Source: Streptomyces flavochromogenes (GTDB lineage: Bacteria; Actinomycetota; Actinomycetes; Streptomycetales; Streptomycetaceae). Taken from it: a stretch of DNA of 64,000 nt. The position numbers were made by a program, and so were the translations under genes. The notes beneath the pieces were generated by a model. It was not told the DNA's origin. It worked only from the letters and a program-made list of their open reading frames with translations, and did no database searches. Below, one piece after another: positions 33,970 to 42,777 of this stretch (position 1 is its first letter; each line of letters begins with the position of its first letter). The stretch is taken from positions 124,001 to 188,000 of the forward strand of contig NZ_JNZO01000018.1 of the NCBI RefSeq assembly GCF_000717595.1. The letters run 5' to 3'.

Positions 33970-35541
33970 CTACTTGCAGACGGTGCCGGAGACCGGGACC
34001 TTGCCGTCCAGGAGGTAGGCGTCGACCGCCTTCTTCACGCACGCGCTGCCGCTGGTGTAGGCGCCGTGGCCCTCGCCCTCGTACGTCAGCTCCACGCCGA
34101 CCCCGTCGCCGAGCGCCTTCACCATCGAGCGGGCGCCCTCGTAGGGCGTGGCCGGGTCGCCGGTGTTGCCGACGACCAGGATCGGCGCCGCGCCCGGGGC
34201 GGAGACGTCCGGGTGCTCCCAGGTCCCGGGCACCGGCCACTGCGAGCAGCTGGAGAGCGCCCAGCCCATGAAGTCGCCGAAGACGGGGGAGGCCTCGCGG
34301 AACTGGGGGAGTCGCTCCTTGGCCTGGCCGAGGGTGTAGCGCTCCTTGAAGTCGACGCAGTTGATGGCGGCGTTGGCGGCCTGGATGTTGCTGTAGGAGC
34401 CGTTCTGGCCGCGCCCGTTCATCGAGTCGGAGAGGGTGAGGAGCAGCGCCCCGTCGCCGCCCTCGGCGTCGGAGAGACCCTGCTCCAGATAGGTCCAGAA
34501 CTCCTTGGAGTAGAGGGCCTGCGCGATCCCGTTGGTGGCCTGCGTCTGGGTGAGCTTGCGGTCGCCGATGCCGGCGATCGGCTCCTTGTCGAGGGAGACG
34601 AGGAGATCGATCACGAAGCCCTCGATCTCGGCGACGGTCGAGCCGGGCAGGGTGCACTCGTCGCCGCGGTCCACACAGTCCTGGGCGAAGTTGTCCAGGG
34701 CGAGCTGGAAGCCCTTCGCCTGGCCGAGCGCCCCCTCCTCGACACCGGCCTCCGGGTCGACGACCGCGTCGAAGACGGCCCGGCCGACGTTCTTGGGGAA
34801 GAGATGGGCGTAGACGCCGCCGAGCTCGGTGCCGTACGAGATGCCGAAGTAGTGGAGCTTGTCGTCGCCGAGCACCTGGCGCATCAGATCCATGTCCCGG
34901 GCGGCGTTCTCGGTGCCGACGTGCGGCAGGGAGGGCCCCGCGTTCTTCTCGCAGCCGGCCGCGTACCTCTTCTGCGCGTCCGAGAGCGTCCGCTCCTCGG
35001 CCTCGTCGTCGGGCGTGAAGTCGAGCGCGTAGTAGGCGTCGAGCTCCTTGTCGCTGAGGCATTCCACCGGGTCGCTGCGGCCCACTCCGCGCGGGTCGAA
35101 GGAGACCAGGTCGTAGCGGCCGCGCAGGCCCTCGTACTCGTTGGCGAACCCGGGCAGCCCGGTGACGCCGGAGCCGCCCGGCCCGCCGAAGTTGAAGACG
35201 AGCGAACCGATCCTCCGGTCCTGGTCACGGGCCCGGGCCCGGATCAGCGCGAGCTCGATGGTCTCGCCCTCCGGCACCGCCCAGTCGAGCGGCGTCTGGA
35301 GGAAGGAGCACTCCCAGGCTGCGCCCCCGGGCAGCGGGGAGGGGGCGGGCCCGCCGCCCTCGGCGGCGGACGGTGCCGGACACGGGGCCCAGGACAGCTT
35401 CTGCGCCGCCAGTGCGGAGAGCCCCGCCGTGCCGCTCGGCTTCGTTCCGTCCGCCTCGTCGCCCCCGTCCGAGCACCCGGCGGCGAGCAGCACGGTGGCG
35501 GCGGTGAGCAGAGCGGCGCGCTGGGCGGCGGAGATCGGCAT
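33970..35541 (-). CDS. TAP-type (S33) secreted peptidase, tandem paralogue
   Basis: This encodes 523 residues with the same organisation as its neighbour: lipobox LAAGC, RIGSLVFNFGGPGGSGVTGL, elbow YFGISYGTELGG, NTGDPATPYEGARSM and GEGHGAYTSGSAC with the catalytic His. The ATG at 35541 precedes the signal peptide. The two proteins differ substantially in the lid region, so the duplication is old and substrate ranges probably differ. The pair reads in one direction, 55 bp apart. Confidence 0.9.
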   Translation of the reverse strand: MPISAAQRAALLTAATVLLAAGCSDGGDEADGTKPSGTAGLSALAAQKLSWAPCPAPSAAEGGGPAPSPLPGGAAWECSFLQTPLDWAVPEGETIELALIRARARDQDRRIGSLVFNFGGPGGSGVTGLPGFANEYEGLRGRYDLVSFDPRGVGRSDPVECLSDKELDAYYALDFTPDDEAEERTLSDAQKRYAAGCEKNAGPSLPHVGTENAARDMDLMRQVLGDDKLHYFGISYGTELGGVYAHLFPKNVGRAVFDAVVDPEAGVEEGALGQAKGFQLALDNFAQDCVDRGDECTLPGSTVAEIEGFVIDLLVSLDKEPIAGIGDRKLTQTQATNGIAQALYSKEFWTYLEQGLSDAEGGDGALLLTLSDSMNGRGQNGSYSNIQAANAAINCVDFKERYTLGQAKERLPQFREASPVFGDFMGWALSSCSQWPVPGTWEHPDVSAPGAAPILVVGNTGDPATPYEGARSMVKALGDGVGVELTYEGEGHGAYTSGSACVKKAVDAYLLDGKVPVSGTVCK

Positions 35542-35621
35542 AGGCCCATGGTGGGCCGCCGCCCCCGCCGCCGCGCGGGACGGGGGTCCATGCGGGTGGC
35601 GCCAGGACGCGACCGCGCCGC

Positions 35622-38273
35622 CTACAGCGCCTCGCGCTTCGTCAGCCAGTTGAAGCAGAGCCAGCCCGGGAGGACCGGGATCCACAGGGTCAGCAGGCGG
35701 TAGAGCAGGACGGCCGGGGTCGCGACCTCGATGGGGAGGCCGACCGCCACCAGACCGAAGGTGAGCGCGGTCTCGACCGCTCCCACGCCGCCCGGGGTCG
35801 GCGCCGCCGAGCCGAGCGCGTTGCCCGCGAGGAAGACGACCGCCACGCTCGCGTAGCTGATCGACACGTTGTTGTGGTCGAAGGCCCGGATCGAGGCGTC
35901 CAGGCAGAGCACGAAGGTGAGGGTGAGCAGCAGCATCCCGCCGATGCCGGTGATCAGCTTCATCGGCCGCTGGAGCACGTCCAGCATGCGCGGGACCACG
36001 CCGGCGAAGAGCGAGCGTAGCCGCGTCGAGACGAACTTCCGCATGAACGGGATGGCCGTCACGACGAGCACGAGCACCGCGACCGTGAGGAGACCGGCGA
36101 TGACCGTCCTCGACGGGGTGAAGGACTGCGACCGCTCCGTTCCCGTCAGATAGCCGAAGGCGAGCAGGAGCAGGATGTGCGCCCCGAGCCCGAAGAGCTG
36201 GGAGGCGCCTACGCTCGCCACCGCGAGCCCGGGCCGCACCCCCGAGCGCTGGAGGAAGCGGGTGTTCAGGGCGACGCCGCCGACCGCGGCCGGGGCGACG
36301 ATCTTCACGAACGATCCGGCGACCTGCGCCACCACCGTCCGCCAGAACCCGACCCGCTCCGGCACGAACCCGAGCAGGCTCATGGCCGCCGCCACGTAGC
36401 TGATCGCGGAGAACAGCACCGCGGCCGCCACCCACCGCCAGTCCGCTTCGCTGATCGTCGACAGCGGCGTCCGGGAGATCTGCGACAGCAGGAAGTACGC
36501 GGCGACCGCGCCCGCGATCATACTGACCAGGGTCCGCGGCTTGATCCGTTCCAGCCGGACGGGCTCCGCCGGTGCCTGCGGGCGGATGAGCAGTACCTGC
36601 TGGCGGATCTGGGCCAGCAGGTCCTCCTCGCGGGCCTCGTCGAGCGCCGTGTCCAGCGCCCGCTTCTCGGCCTTCTTGTCCGCCTTCTTCTCGGCCTTGG
36701 TCTCCGCCCGAGCGGCCGTCGGGTCCGCGGCGACCTCCGCGGCCTGGGCCTTCGCCAGCTCCCGCTCGTGCTTCGCCGCCTCCGAGGCGGCGAGCACCGC
36801 CTCCCGCTCGCGTGCCGACCGGTCCCGGGCCAGTCTTCGCAGCGTCGCGCGCGTGGAGCGGCTCAGTGCGATCGGCTGGAGCAGGGGCAGACAGTCGGCG
36901 ACGGCGTCCGGGCCGAGGACCTCGACGGCGGCGGCGACCGTGCGCTCGGCACCGACCCGCAGACCGAGGGTGGTGAGCAGCTGGGCGATGTCCATCCGCA
37001 GGATCAGATCGCCGGCCGCGATCTCTCCGCCGCGCAGATCGGTGAGGATCACCCTGCCGGAACGATCCACCAGAATCGCGTCGCCCGTGAGCCGGCGGTG
37101 CGCGATCCGGCGCGACTGGAGCGCCCGTACCTGCCGCCAGGCGCTGCGGACCAGCTCGTCGGTGATCTCGTCGTCGTCGAGCGAGTCGAGGCTGCGGCCG
37201 CCGATGTGCTCGTAGACGAGCATCACGGCGTCCGGGCCGAGCTCGGAGGTGGCGATCAGCTTCGGTGCGTTCGCCCCGGCGGCGATCGCCGCGTACGCGA
37301 GGAGCGCCTCCTGCTCCAGGGCCTGCCGCAGCGAGACGATCGACCGGCGGGTGGTGATCGTCCGCAGGGTGATCCGCCGCCACGCGCGGTAGAAGAAGCC
37401 GTGCGCCTGCTGCTCGCGGTCGACGACGGTGACGTCGAGCGGCGGCCCGTCCTCCAGGGTCACGATGTACCGGCGGCCCCGGTCGCCGCTGTCCGACGAG
37501 TCGGGCACGCCCTCGGCGCGCAGCGCCGTGACCGGGCGGAAGCCGACCCGGCGCAGACCGGCGAGGAGGGTCTGCCCGGTGGGCCGCACGTTGGGGGAGC
37601 CGACCGCGTACAGCGTGCCGTACGCCACCGTCCAGCCGATCAGGACGGTCAGGATGATCGAGAGCGCGGTGGTGTAGCCGGCCACCAGCATGGTGAACGC
37701 GTCGAGCAGCAGCACCACCCAGAGCGACACCCGCCAGCGCGGCCTGCGGGCCATGCCGACGGCGGTCATGTACGCGATCACCGGCGCGAGGTAGTTGTGC
37801 ACGGGGTCGGTGAGCCCCCCGCCGGACGCCGGCTGGGTCAGGGCGTCCTGGATGGTGCCGGGCGCGGCCTGGGCGACCCAGAGGTCGGTGGCGAGGGTGA
37901 GGCCGTGCGCGAGCACCGCGGCGAGGACACCGTCCGCGATGCGCAGCCCGTCACGTTTGATCAGGCGTTCGATGGCGAAGGCTACGGGGACGAGCAGAAC
38001 GGCGATGGAGGAGACGAGACCGGCGATCTTGACGAAGACATCGGGTGCGCCGACGGCACCCTTGTTGATGTCCTCCTCGAGGCCCGAGGTCGTCGCGTGG
38101 GCGAACGCGGCGACGGCGATGACGAGCCCGATGGCGAGCAGACCGGCGAGCAGCCGCATCAGGTCCGAGGGGCGGTGGACCCGGGCGGCGAGCAGCGGCT
38201 CGTCGCCGGAGACGCGCTCGGGCACGTCGGCCTGGCCCTCCTCGGGGGGCTGGGTGTCCGGGGCCATCACCAT
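35622..38273 (-). CDS. Pseudokinase fused to LPG-synthase transmembrane (UPF0104) domain
   Basis: This encodes 883 residues from the ATG at 38273; an in-frame GTG at 38363 would add a Gln/Glu-rich stretch. An N-terminal set of membrane helices (residues 40-220) is followed by a kinase-like domain (about 260-480), a charged coiled-coil (ERELAKAQAAEVAADPTAAR and KADKKAEKRALD), and C-terminal helices of the lysyl-phosphatidylglycerol-synthase TM family ending GSAAPTPGGVGAVETALT. In the kinase part the catalytic loop reads AHRRLTGDAILVDRSGRVIL. The catalytic Asp of the usual HxDL motif is Arg, so it is probably inactive. No GNAT-type aminoacyl transferase domain is present. Confidence 0.8.
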   Translation of the reverse strand: MVMAPDTQPPEEGQADVPERVSGDEPLLAARVHRPSDLMRLLAGLLAIGLVIAVAAFAHATTSGLEEDINKGAVGAPDVFVKIAGLVSSIAVLLVPVAFAIERLIKRDGLRIADGVLAAVLAHGLTLATDLWVAQAAPGTIQDALTQPASGGGLTDPVHNYLAPVIAYMTAVGMARRPRWRVSLWVVLLLDAFTMLVAGYTTALSIILTVLIGWTVAYGTLYAVGSPNVRPTGQTLLAGLRRVGFRPVTALRAEGVPDSSDSGDRGRRYIVTLEDGPPLDVTVVDREQQAHGFFYRAWRRITLRTITTRRSIVSLRQALEQEALLAYAAIAAGANAPKLIATSELGPDAVMLVYEHIGGRSLDSLDDDEITDELVRSAWRQVRALQSRRIAHRRLTGDAILVDRSGRVILTDLRGGEIAAGDLILRMDIAQLLTTLGLRVGAERTVAAAVEVLGPDAVADCLPLLQPIALSRSTRATLRRLARDRSAREREAVLAASEAAKHERELAKAQAAEVAADPTAARAETKAEKKADKKAEKRALDTALDEAREEDLLAQIRQQVLLIRPQAPAEPVRLERIKPRTLVSMIAGAVAAYFLLSQISRTPLSTISEADWRWVAAAVLFSAISYVAAAMSLLGFVPERVGFWRTVVAQVAGSFVKIVAPAAVGGVALNTRFLQRSGVRPGLAVASVGASQLFGLGAHILLLLAFGYLTGTERSQSFTPSRTVIAGLLTVAVLVLVVTAIPFMRKFVSTRLRSLFAGVVPRMLDVLQRPMKLITGIGGMLLLTLTFVLCLDASIRAFDHNNVSISYASVAVVFLAGNALGSAAPTPGGVGAVETALTFGLVAVGLPIEVATPAVLLYRLLTLWIPVLPGWLCFNWLTKREAL

Positions 38274-38441
38274 GTCCGTCTCTGCATGCGCGTTGTGTCG
38301 TTCTCGTTCTCGCTGTTGTTCCGGCTGCTGTTCTTGTACTTGTCGCTCTTGATCTCGTATCACCAGTCACCGCCCGCACGATGGTGGCACGAAGAGCCGC
38401 CGCGCGGAGGCATCAGGGCCATGTCGGTGGGGTGAGGCAGG

Positions 38442-38807
38442 ATGGGGCGGATGAGCATGGAGGTGCCCGTGGGGGAGACCGGAGAACTGCCCGAGTACGC
38501 GGAACGGGTCCTCGACGTCGCCGACGGGATCCCGTCCGGCCGCGTGATGACCTACGGCGACGTCGCCGAATGGCTGGGCGACGGCGGGCCCCGCCAGGTC
38601 GGCCGGGTCATGGCCCTGTACGGCGGGACCGCGCCCTGGTGGCGGGTGGTCCGCTCGGACGGCACGCTGCTCCCCGGGCACGAACTGAGGGCCCTCGACC
38701 ACTACCGCGAGGAGGGCACGCCGCTGCGCGAGCGGGGCCCGGCGGCCGAGGGACACCTGCCGAGGATCGACATGCGGCGGGCCCGCTGGGACGGAACTCA
38801 CACCTGA
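38442..38807 (+). CDS. Alkyltransferase-like (ATL) DNA-binding protein, MGMT family
   Basis: This encodes 121 residues. The Ada/MGMT C-terminal DNA-binding fold is recognisable: IPSGRVMTYGDVAEWLG (wing and recognition helix), GGPRQVGRVMALYGG with the Arg finger, and PWWRVVRSDGTLLPG. The active-site PCHRV of true alkyltransferases is PWWRV here, so the acceptor Cys is Trp. ATL proteins of this type bind O6-alkylguanine and recruit nucleotide excision repair. It lies just upstream of adnA, consistent with a repair role. The ATG at 38451 is an alternative start. Confidence 0.88.
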   Translation: MGRMSMEVPVGETGELPEYAERVLDVADGIPSGRVMTYGDVAEWLGDGGPRQVGRVMALYGGTAPWWRVVRSDGTLLPGHELRALDHYREEGTPLRERGPAAEGHLPRIDMRRARWDGTHT

Positions 38808-39031
38808 GGCCGCCGGCCGGGGACGACCGTGCCGGGAGGGGCGTGAGCGGCGTCGGAGGGGGCGGACGCGGGACGGGACGGGGCGCGGAGTACGGCTCGG
38901 CGGCGTGCCGTTTCGCGTAACGTCGACGTTCGCGTCTCCCGAGGCGACGGCGGGCCGACGAGCCCGACGGCCGGCCGCGGAGGACAGCCGCCTCACCCGC
39001 ACCACCACTCCCACCAGGACCGGCGACCCAC

Positions 39032-42000
39032 GTGAGTACCTCCTCGACCACCCGGCGTACGCCGCCGTACCAGGGACAGCCGTACCCGGGTTCGGGACGG
39101 CCGCGGAACCCGGGCGCGTACCGACTGGTGCGTACCACGCCGGCCCCGATGGATTCCCCTCAGCTGGACGCAACCCAGCGCGAAGTGGTTGACCACGACG
39201 GAGGACCTCTTCTCGTCCTCGCCGGACCCGGCACCGGCAAGACGACGACCCTGGTCGAGGCCGTCGCCGCCCGGATGGAGAAGGGCGCCGACCCCGAACG
39301 GCTCCTCGTCCTCACCTTCAGCCGCAAGGCCGCCGTCGAACTCCGCGACCGCATGGCCGCCCGGCTCGGCGGCCGCCGCCCGCCGCAGGCCACCACCTTC
39401 CACTCGTACTGCTACGCCCTGATCCGCGCCCACCAGGACGCCGAACTGTTCGCCGAGCCCCTGCGGCTGCTCTCCGGACCCGAGCAGGACCTCGCCGTGC
39501 GGGAACTGCTCGCCGGCCACATCGACCTGGAGAAGGCCGGGCTCGGGAGCATCCGCTGGCCCGACGAACTCCGCGCCTGCCTCACCACCCGCGGCTTCGC
39601 CGACGAGGTACGGGCCGTCCTCGCCCGCTCCCGTGAACTCGGCCTCGAACCGGACGCCCTCGCCCACTTCGCCGAGCGGGTCGGACGGCCCGACTGGAAG
39701 GCCGCCGCCGGCTTCCTCGCCGAGTACCTCGACGTCCTGGACCTCCAGGGCGTCCTCGACTACACGGAGCTCGTCCACCGGGCCGTACTCCTCGCCGAGG
39801 ACATCAGCCTGCCCGCGTACGACGCGATCTACGTCGACGAGTACCAGGACACCGACCCGGCGCAGGTCCGGCTGCTGCACGCCCTCGCGGGCGGTGCGAC
39901 AGGGGCCGTCCGAAGGGCGTCCGCGAGGGGCGGTGGCCGGTCGACGGGCGGCAGCACGGTCGTCGCCTTCGGCGACCCCGACCAGTCCATCTACGCCTTC
40001 CGGGGCGCCGATGTGAACGGCATCCTCGACTTCCCCGCGACCTTCGGCGGTGCGGACGTCCGGGTCCTGCGCACCGCGCGCCGCTCGGGCACCGAGCTGC
40101 TCGGCGCGACCCGGCTGCTCGCCCAGCGGATGCCGATGCCCCGGCTCCCCGCCGACAAGGTCCGCGCCCACCGGGACCTCACGGCGGCGCGGGACGGCGG
40201 CCGGGCGGAGGCGTACACGTACCCCACGGCCTCGGCCGAGGCCGAGAACATCGCCGACCTGCTGCGCCGCGCCCACCTGGAGGACGGCGTCCCCTGGCAG
40301 CACATGGCCGTCCTCACCAGGGCCGGCGCCAACCTCCCGTCCCTCCGTCGCGCTCTCACCTCGGCGGGAGTCCCGGTGGAGACGGACGCGGCGGACACCC
40401 CGTTGCGTCACGAACCGGCGGTGGCCCCGCTGCTGCTGGCGCTGCGGGCGGTGGCACAGGCAGCGGGCAGGCCCGCGTCGGGTTCGGCCCCGGTCGTGGG
40501 TGGGGTCGCGTCGGGTTCGGCCCCGGTCGTGGGTGGGGTCGCGTCGGGTTCGGCCCCGGTCGTGGGTGGGGCCGCGTCGGGTTCGGACCCGGTCGTGGGT
40601 GGGGTCGCGTCGGGTTCGGCCCCGGTCGTGGGTGGGGCCGCGTCGGGTTCGGACCCGGTCGCGGGTGGGGCCGCGTCGGGATCGGACCCGGTCGCGGGTG
40701 GGGCCGCGTCGGGATCGGACCCGGTCGTGGGCATGCCTTCCGCCGGGGCGGAACCGGTGGGCACAACCGACGACGGCGCCGCACCCGACCCCGAGGCACC
40801 GGAGCCCGCCGCGGAATGGCTCCGCACGGAGACCGCCCTGGAGCTGCTGGCCTCCCCCCTCGCCGGCGTGGACCCCGCCGACCTCCGCCGACTCGGCCGG
40901 GCACTGCGGGACGAGGAGCGGGCCGCGGGGACGAAGGTCCCCGCCCCCTCCGACGTCCTGCTCGCCCGCGCCCTCGCCGAGCCCGAGCGCCTCGCCGCCC
41001 ACGACCCCGCCTACGCCCGGGGCGCGAAGCGGCTGGGCGACCTGCTCCGTGACACCCGCACCCTCCTCGCCGACGGCGGCACCGCCGAGGAGGCCCTCTG
41101 GGTCCTCTGGAACGGCACCCCCTGGCCCGGCCGGCTCGAGCGGGCCGCGCTCCGCGGCGGGCCCGCGGGCCGCAACGCCGACCGGGACCTCGACGCCGTC
41201 TGCGCCCTCTTCGAGACCGCCGCCCGCGCCGAGGAGCGCGTCGGCGGCCGCGGTGTCCTCAACTTCCTCGAAGAGCTCGACGCGCAGGACATCGCCGCCG
41301 ACACCCTCACCCGCCGTCACACACGCCCCGACGCCGTCCGCCTCATGACCGCCCACCGTTCCAAGGGCCTGGAGTGGAGCGTCGTCGTCGTCGCCGGGGT
41401 CCAGGAGGGACTCTGGCCCGACCTGCGCCGTCGCGGCTCCCTCCTGGAGGCCGACCGCATCGGCCGGGACGGCCTCGCCGAGCCCCTCACCCCCGGCGCA
41501 CTCCTCGCCGAGGAGCGCCGCCTCTTCTACGTGGCCGCCACGCGCGCGCGTGACCGGCTCGTCGTCACGGCCGTGAAGGCCGCCGCCGAGGACGGCGACC
41601 AGCCCTCCCGTTTCCTCACCGAGCTCGGCGCCGAGCCCAAGGACGTGCCCGGCCGCCCCCGCCGCCCCCTCGCCGTCTCCGCGCTGGTCGCCGAGCTGCG
41701 CGCCACCACCGTCGACCCGGACGCCTCGCCCGCGCTCCGCGACGCCGCCGCCCACCGCCTCGCCGAGCTCGCCGCGCTCACCGACGAGGACGGCCAGCCT
41801 TTGGTCCCGGCCGCGCACCCGGACCGCTGGTGGGGCCTGTTCGAGCCGACCCGCGGCCCGGAGCCGCTGCGCGACCGCGACCGGCCCGTCGCCCTGTCGC
41901 CGAGCTCCCTGGACAACCTGGTGAGCACCTGTTCCCTCCAGTGGTTCCTCGGCCGCGAGGTCAAGGCGGCGGCCCCCGCCACCGCCGCCCAGGGCTTCGG

Positions 42001-42688
42001 CAACGTCGTCCACGTCCTCGCCGACGAGGTCGCCTCCGGCCGTACCCCCGCCGACCTCGACGTCCTCATGGCCCGTCTGGACTCCGTGTGGGACGCCCTC
42101 GCGTTCGACGCCCCCTGGAAGTCGGCCCAGGAGAAGCAGAACGCGCGCGTCGCGCTCGAACGCTTCCTGAGCTGGCACGTCATGGACCGGGGCGGCCGCA
42201 CCCCGGCCGCCTCGGAGCACGGCTTCGACGTGACCCTGGAGGCGGGCGCGTACGAGGTCCGCATCCGCGGTTCCATGGACCGCGTCGAGACGGACGAGCA
42301 CGGCCGCGCGTACGTCGTCGACTTCAAGACCGGCAAGTCGGCCCCCACCAAGGACGAGGTCGCCCAGCACCCGCAGCTCGCCGTCTACCAGCTCGCGGTC
42401 CGGGAGGGCGCCCTCGACGAGGTCCTCGACGGGCGGCGGCCGGAGCCGGGCGGCGCCGAACTCGTCCAGCTGCGGCAGGCCGCCCCGCAGAAGGAGGGCG
42501 GCGACGCCCTCCCCAAGGTCCAGGCACAGGAACCGCTCGCCGGGGAATGGGTCGGCGAGCTGCTCGCCAACGCCGCCGGCCGGGTCCTCGACGAGCGCTT
42601 CACCCCCACCACCGGCCAGCACTGCACGACCTGCTCGTTCCGCGCCTCGTGCAGCGCCCAGCCGGAGGGCCGCCAGGTCGTCGACTGA
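39032..42688 (+). CDS. adnA: AdnA-like helicase-nuclease subunit
   Basis: This encodes 1218 residues. An N-terminal UvrD/Rep motor has Walker A AGPGTGKTTT (near 65), VDEYQDTDPAQ (near 269), VAFGDPDQSIYAFRG and the late MTAHRSKGLEW and YVAATRARD motifs. The C-terminal RecB-like nuclease has DFKTGKSAP near 1095. A Cys at STCSLQWFL plus CTTCSFRASC at the end form the four-Cys iron-sulfur staple known from AddB-like nucleases. With adnB it forms the AdnAB motor-nuclease that resects DNA double-strand breaks in actinobacteria. The naming as AdnA rests on gene order and the Fe-S ligands. A 33-bp tandem repeat array (40475-40732) is inserted in the motor. Confidence 0.85.
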   Translation: MSTSSTTRRTPPYQGQPYPGSGRPRNPGAYRLVRTTPAPMDSPQLDATQREVVDHDGGPLLVLAGPGTGKTTTLVEAVAARMEKGADPERLLVLTFSRKAAVELRDRMAARLGGRRPPQATTFHSYCYALIRAHQDAELFAEPLRLLSGPEQDLAVRELLAGHIDLEKAGLGSIRWPDELRACLTTRGFADEVRAVLARSRELGLEPDALAHFAERVGRPDWKAAAGFLAEYLDVLDLQGVLDYTELVHRAVLLAEDISLPAYDAIYVDEYQDTDPAQVRLLHALAGGATGAVRRASARGGGRSTGGSTVVAFGDPDQSIYAFRGADVNGILDFPATFGGADVRVLRTARRSGTELLGATRLLAQRMPMPRLPADKVRAHRDLTAARDGGRAEAYTYPTASAEAENIADLLRRAHLEDGVPWQHMAVLTRAGANLPSLRRALTSAGVPVETDAADTPLRHEPAVAPLLLALRAVAQAAGRPASGSAPVVGGVASGSAPVVGGVASGSAPVVGGAASGSDPVVGGVASGSAPVVGGAASGSDPVAGGAASGSDPVAGGAASGSDPVVGMPSAGAEPVGTTDDGAAPDPEAPEPAAEWLRTETALELLASPLAGVDPADLRRLGRALRDEERAAGTKVPAPSDVLLARALAEPERLAAHDPAYARGAKRLGDLLRDTRTLLADGGTAEEALWVLWNGTPWPGRLERAALRGGPAGRNADRDLDAVCALFETAARAEERVGGRGVLNFLEELDAQDIAADTLTRRHTRPDAVRLMTAHRSKGLEWSVVVVAGVQEGLWPDLRRRGSLLEADRIGRDGLAEPLTPGALLAEERRLFYVAATRARDRLVVTAVKAAAEDGDQPSRFLTELGAEPKDVPGRPRRPLAVSALVAELRATTVDPDASPALRDAAAHRLAELAALTDEDGQPLVPAAHPDRWWGLFEPTRGPEPLRDRDRPVALSPSSLDNLVSTCSLQWFLGREVKAAAPATAAQGFGNVVHVLADEVASGRTPADLDVLMARLDSVWDALAFDAPWKSAQEKQNARVALERFLSWHVMDRGGRTPAASEHGFDVTLEAGAYEVRIRGSMDRVETDEHGRAYVVDFKTGKSAPTKDEVAQHPQLAVYQLAVREGALDEVLDGRRPEPGGAELVQLRQAAPQKEGGDALPKVQAQEPLAGEWVGELLANAAGRVLDERFTPTTGQHCTTCSFRASCSAQPEGRQVVD
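40475..40732 (+). repeat. 33-bp tandem repeat array inside adnA
   Basis: Seven full copies and one 27-nt copy of a 33-bp unit lie in frame, encoding ASGSAPVVGGV and variants (A/D at position 5, V/A at 8, V/A at 11). Copies differ at a few bases only, indicating recent expansion. The array lies between LRAVAQAAGR and MPSAGAEPV, in a surface region of the motor before the WLRTETALELLASPLAG helix. Confidence 0.92.
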
Positions 42689-42777
42689 CCCGACGGCCCC
42701 GGGGTGCGGAGTCGCGGGCACGCGCGCGGGGGGAGACCCTGGTGGACAGGGATCGGGAAAACCGCGAGGAGGCTCGC

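Noticed and set aside
40475..40732. Regular repeats resembling a CRISPR array
   Set aside because: Units are directly tandem without unique spacers, are in frame with adnA and encode a peptide repeat.
38993..42721. 1242-codon open frame antisense to adnA
   Set aside because: adnA has all helicase and nuclease motifs; the antisense frame is open only because of third-position GC bias and the stop-free 33-bp repeats.
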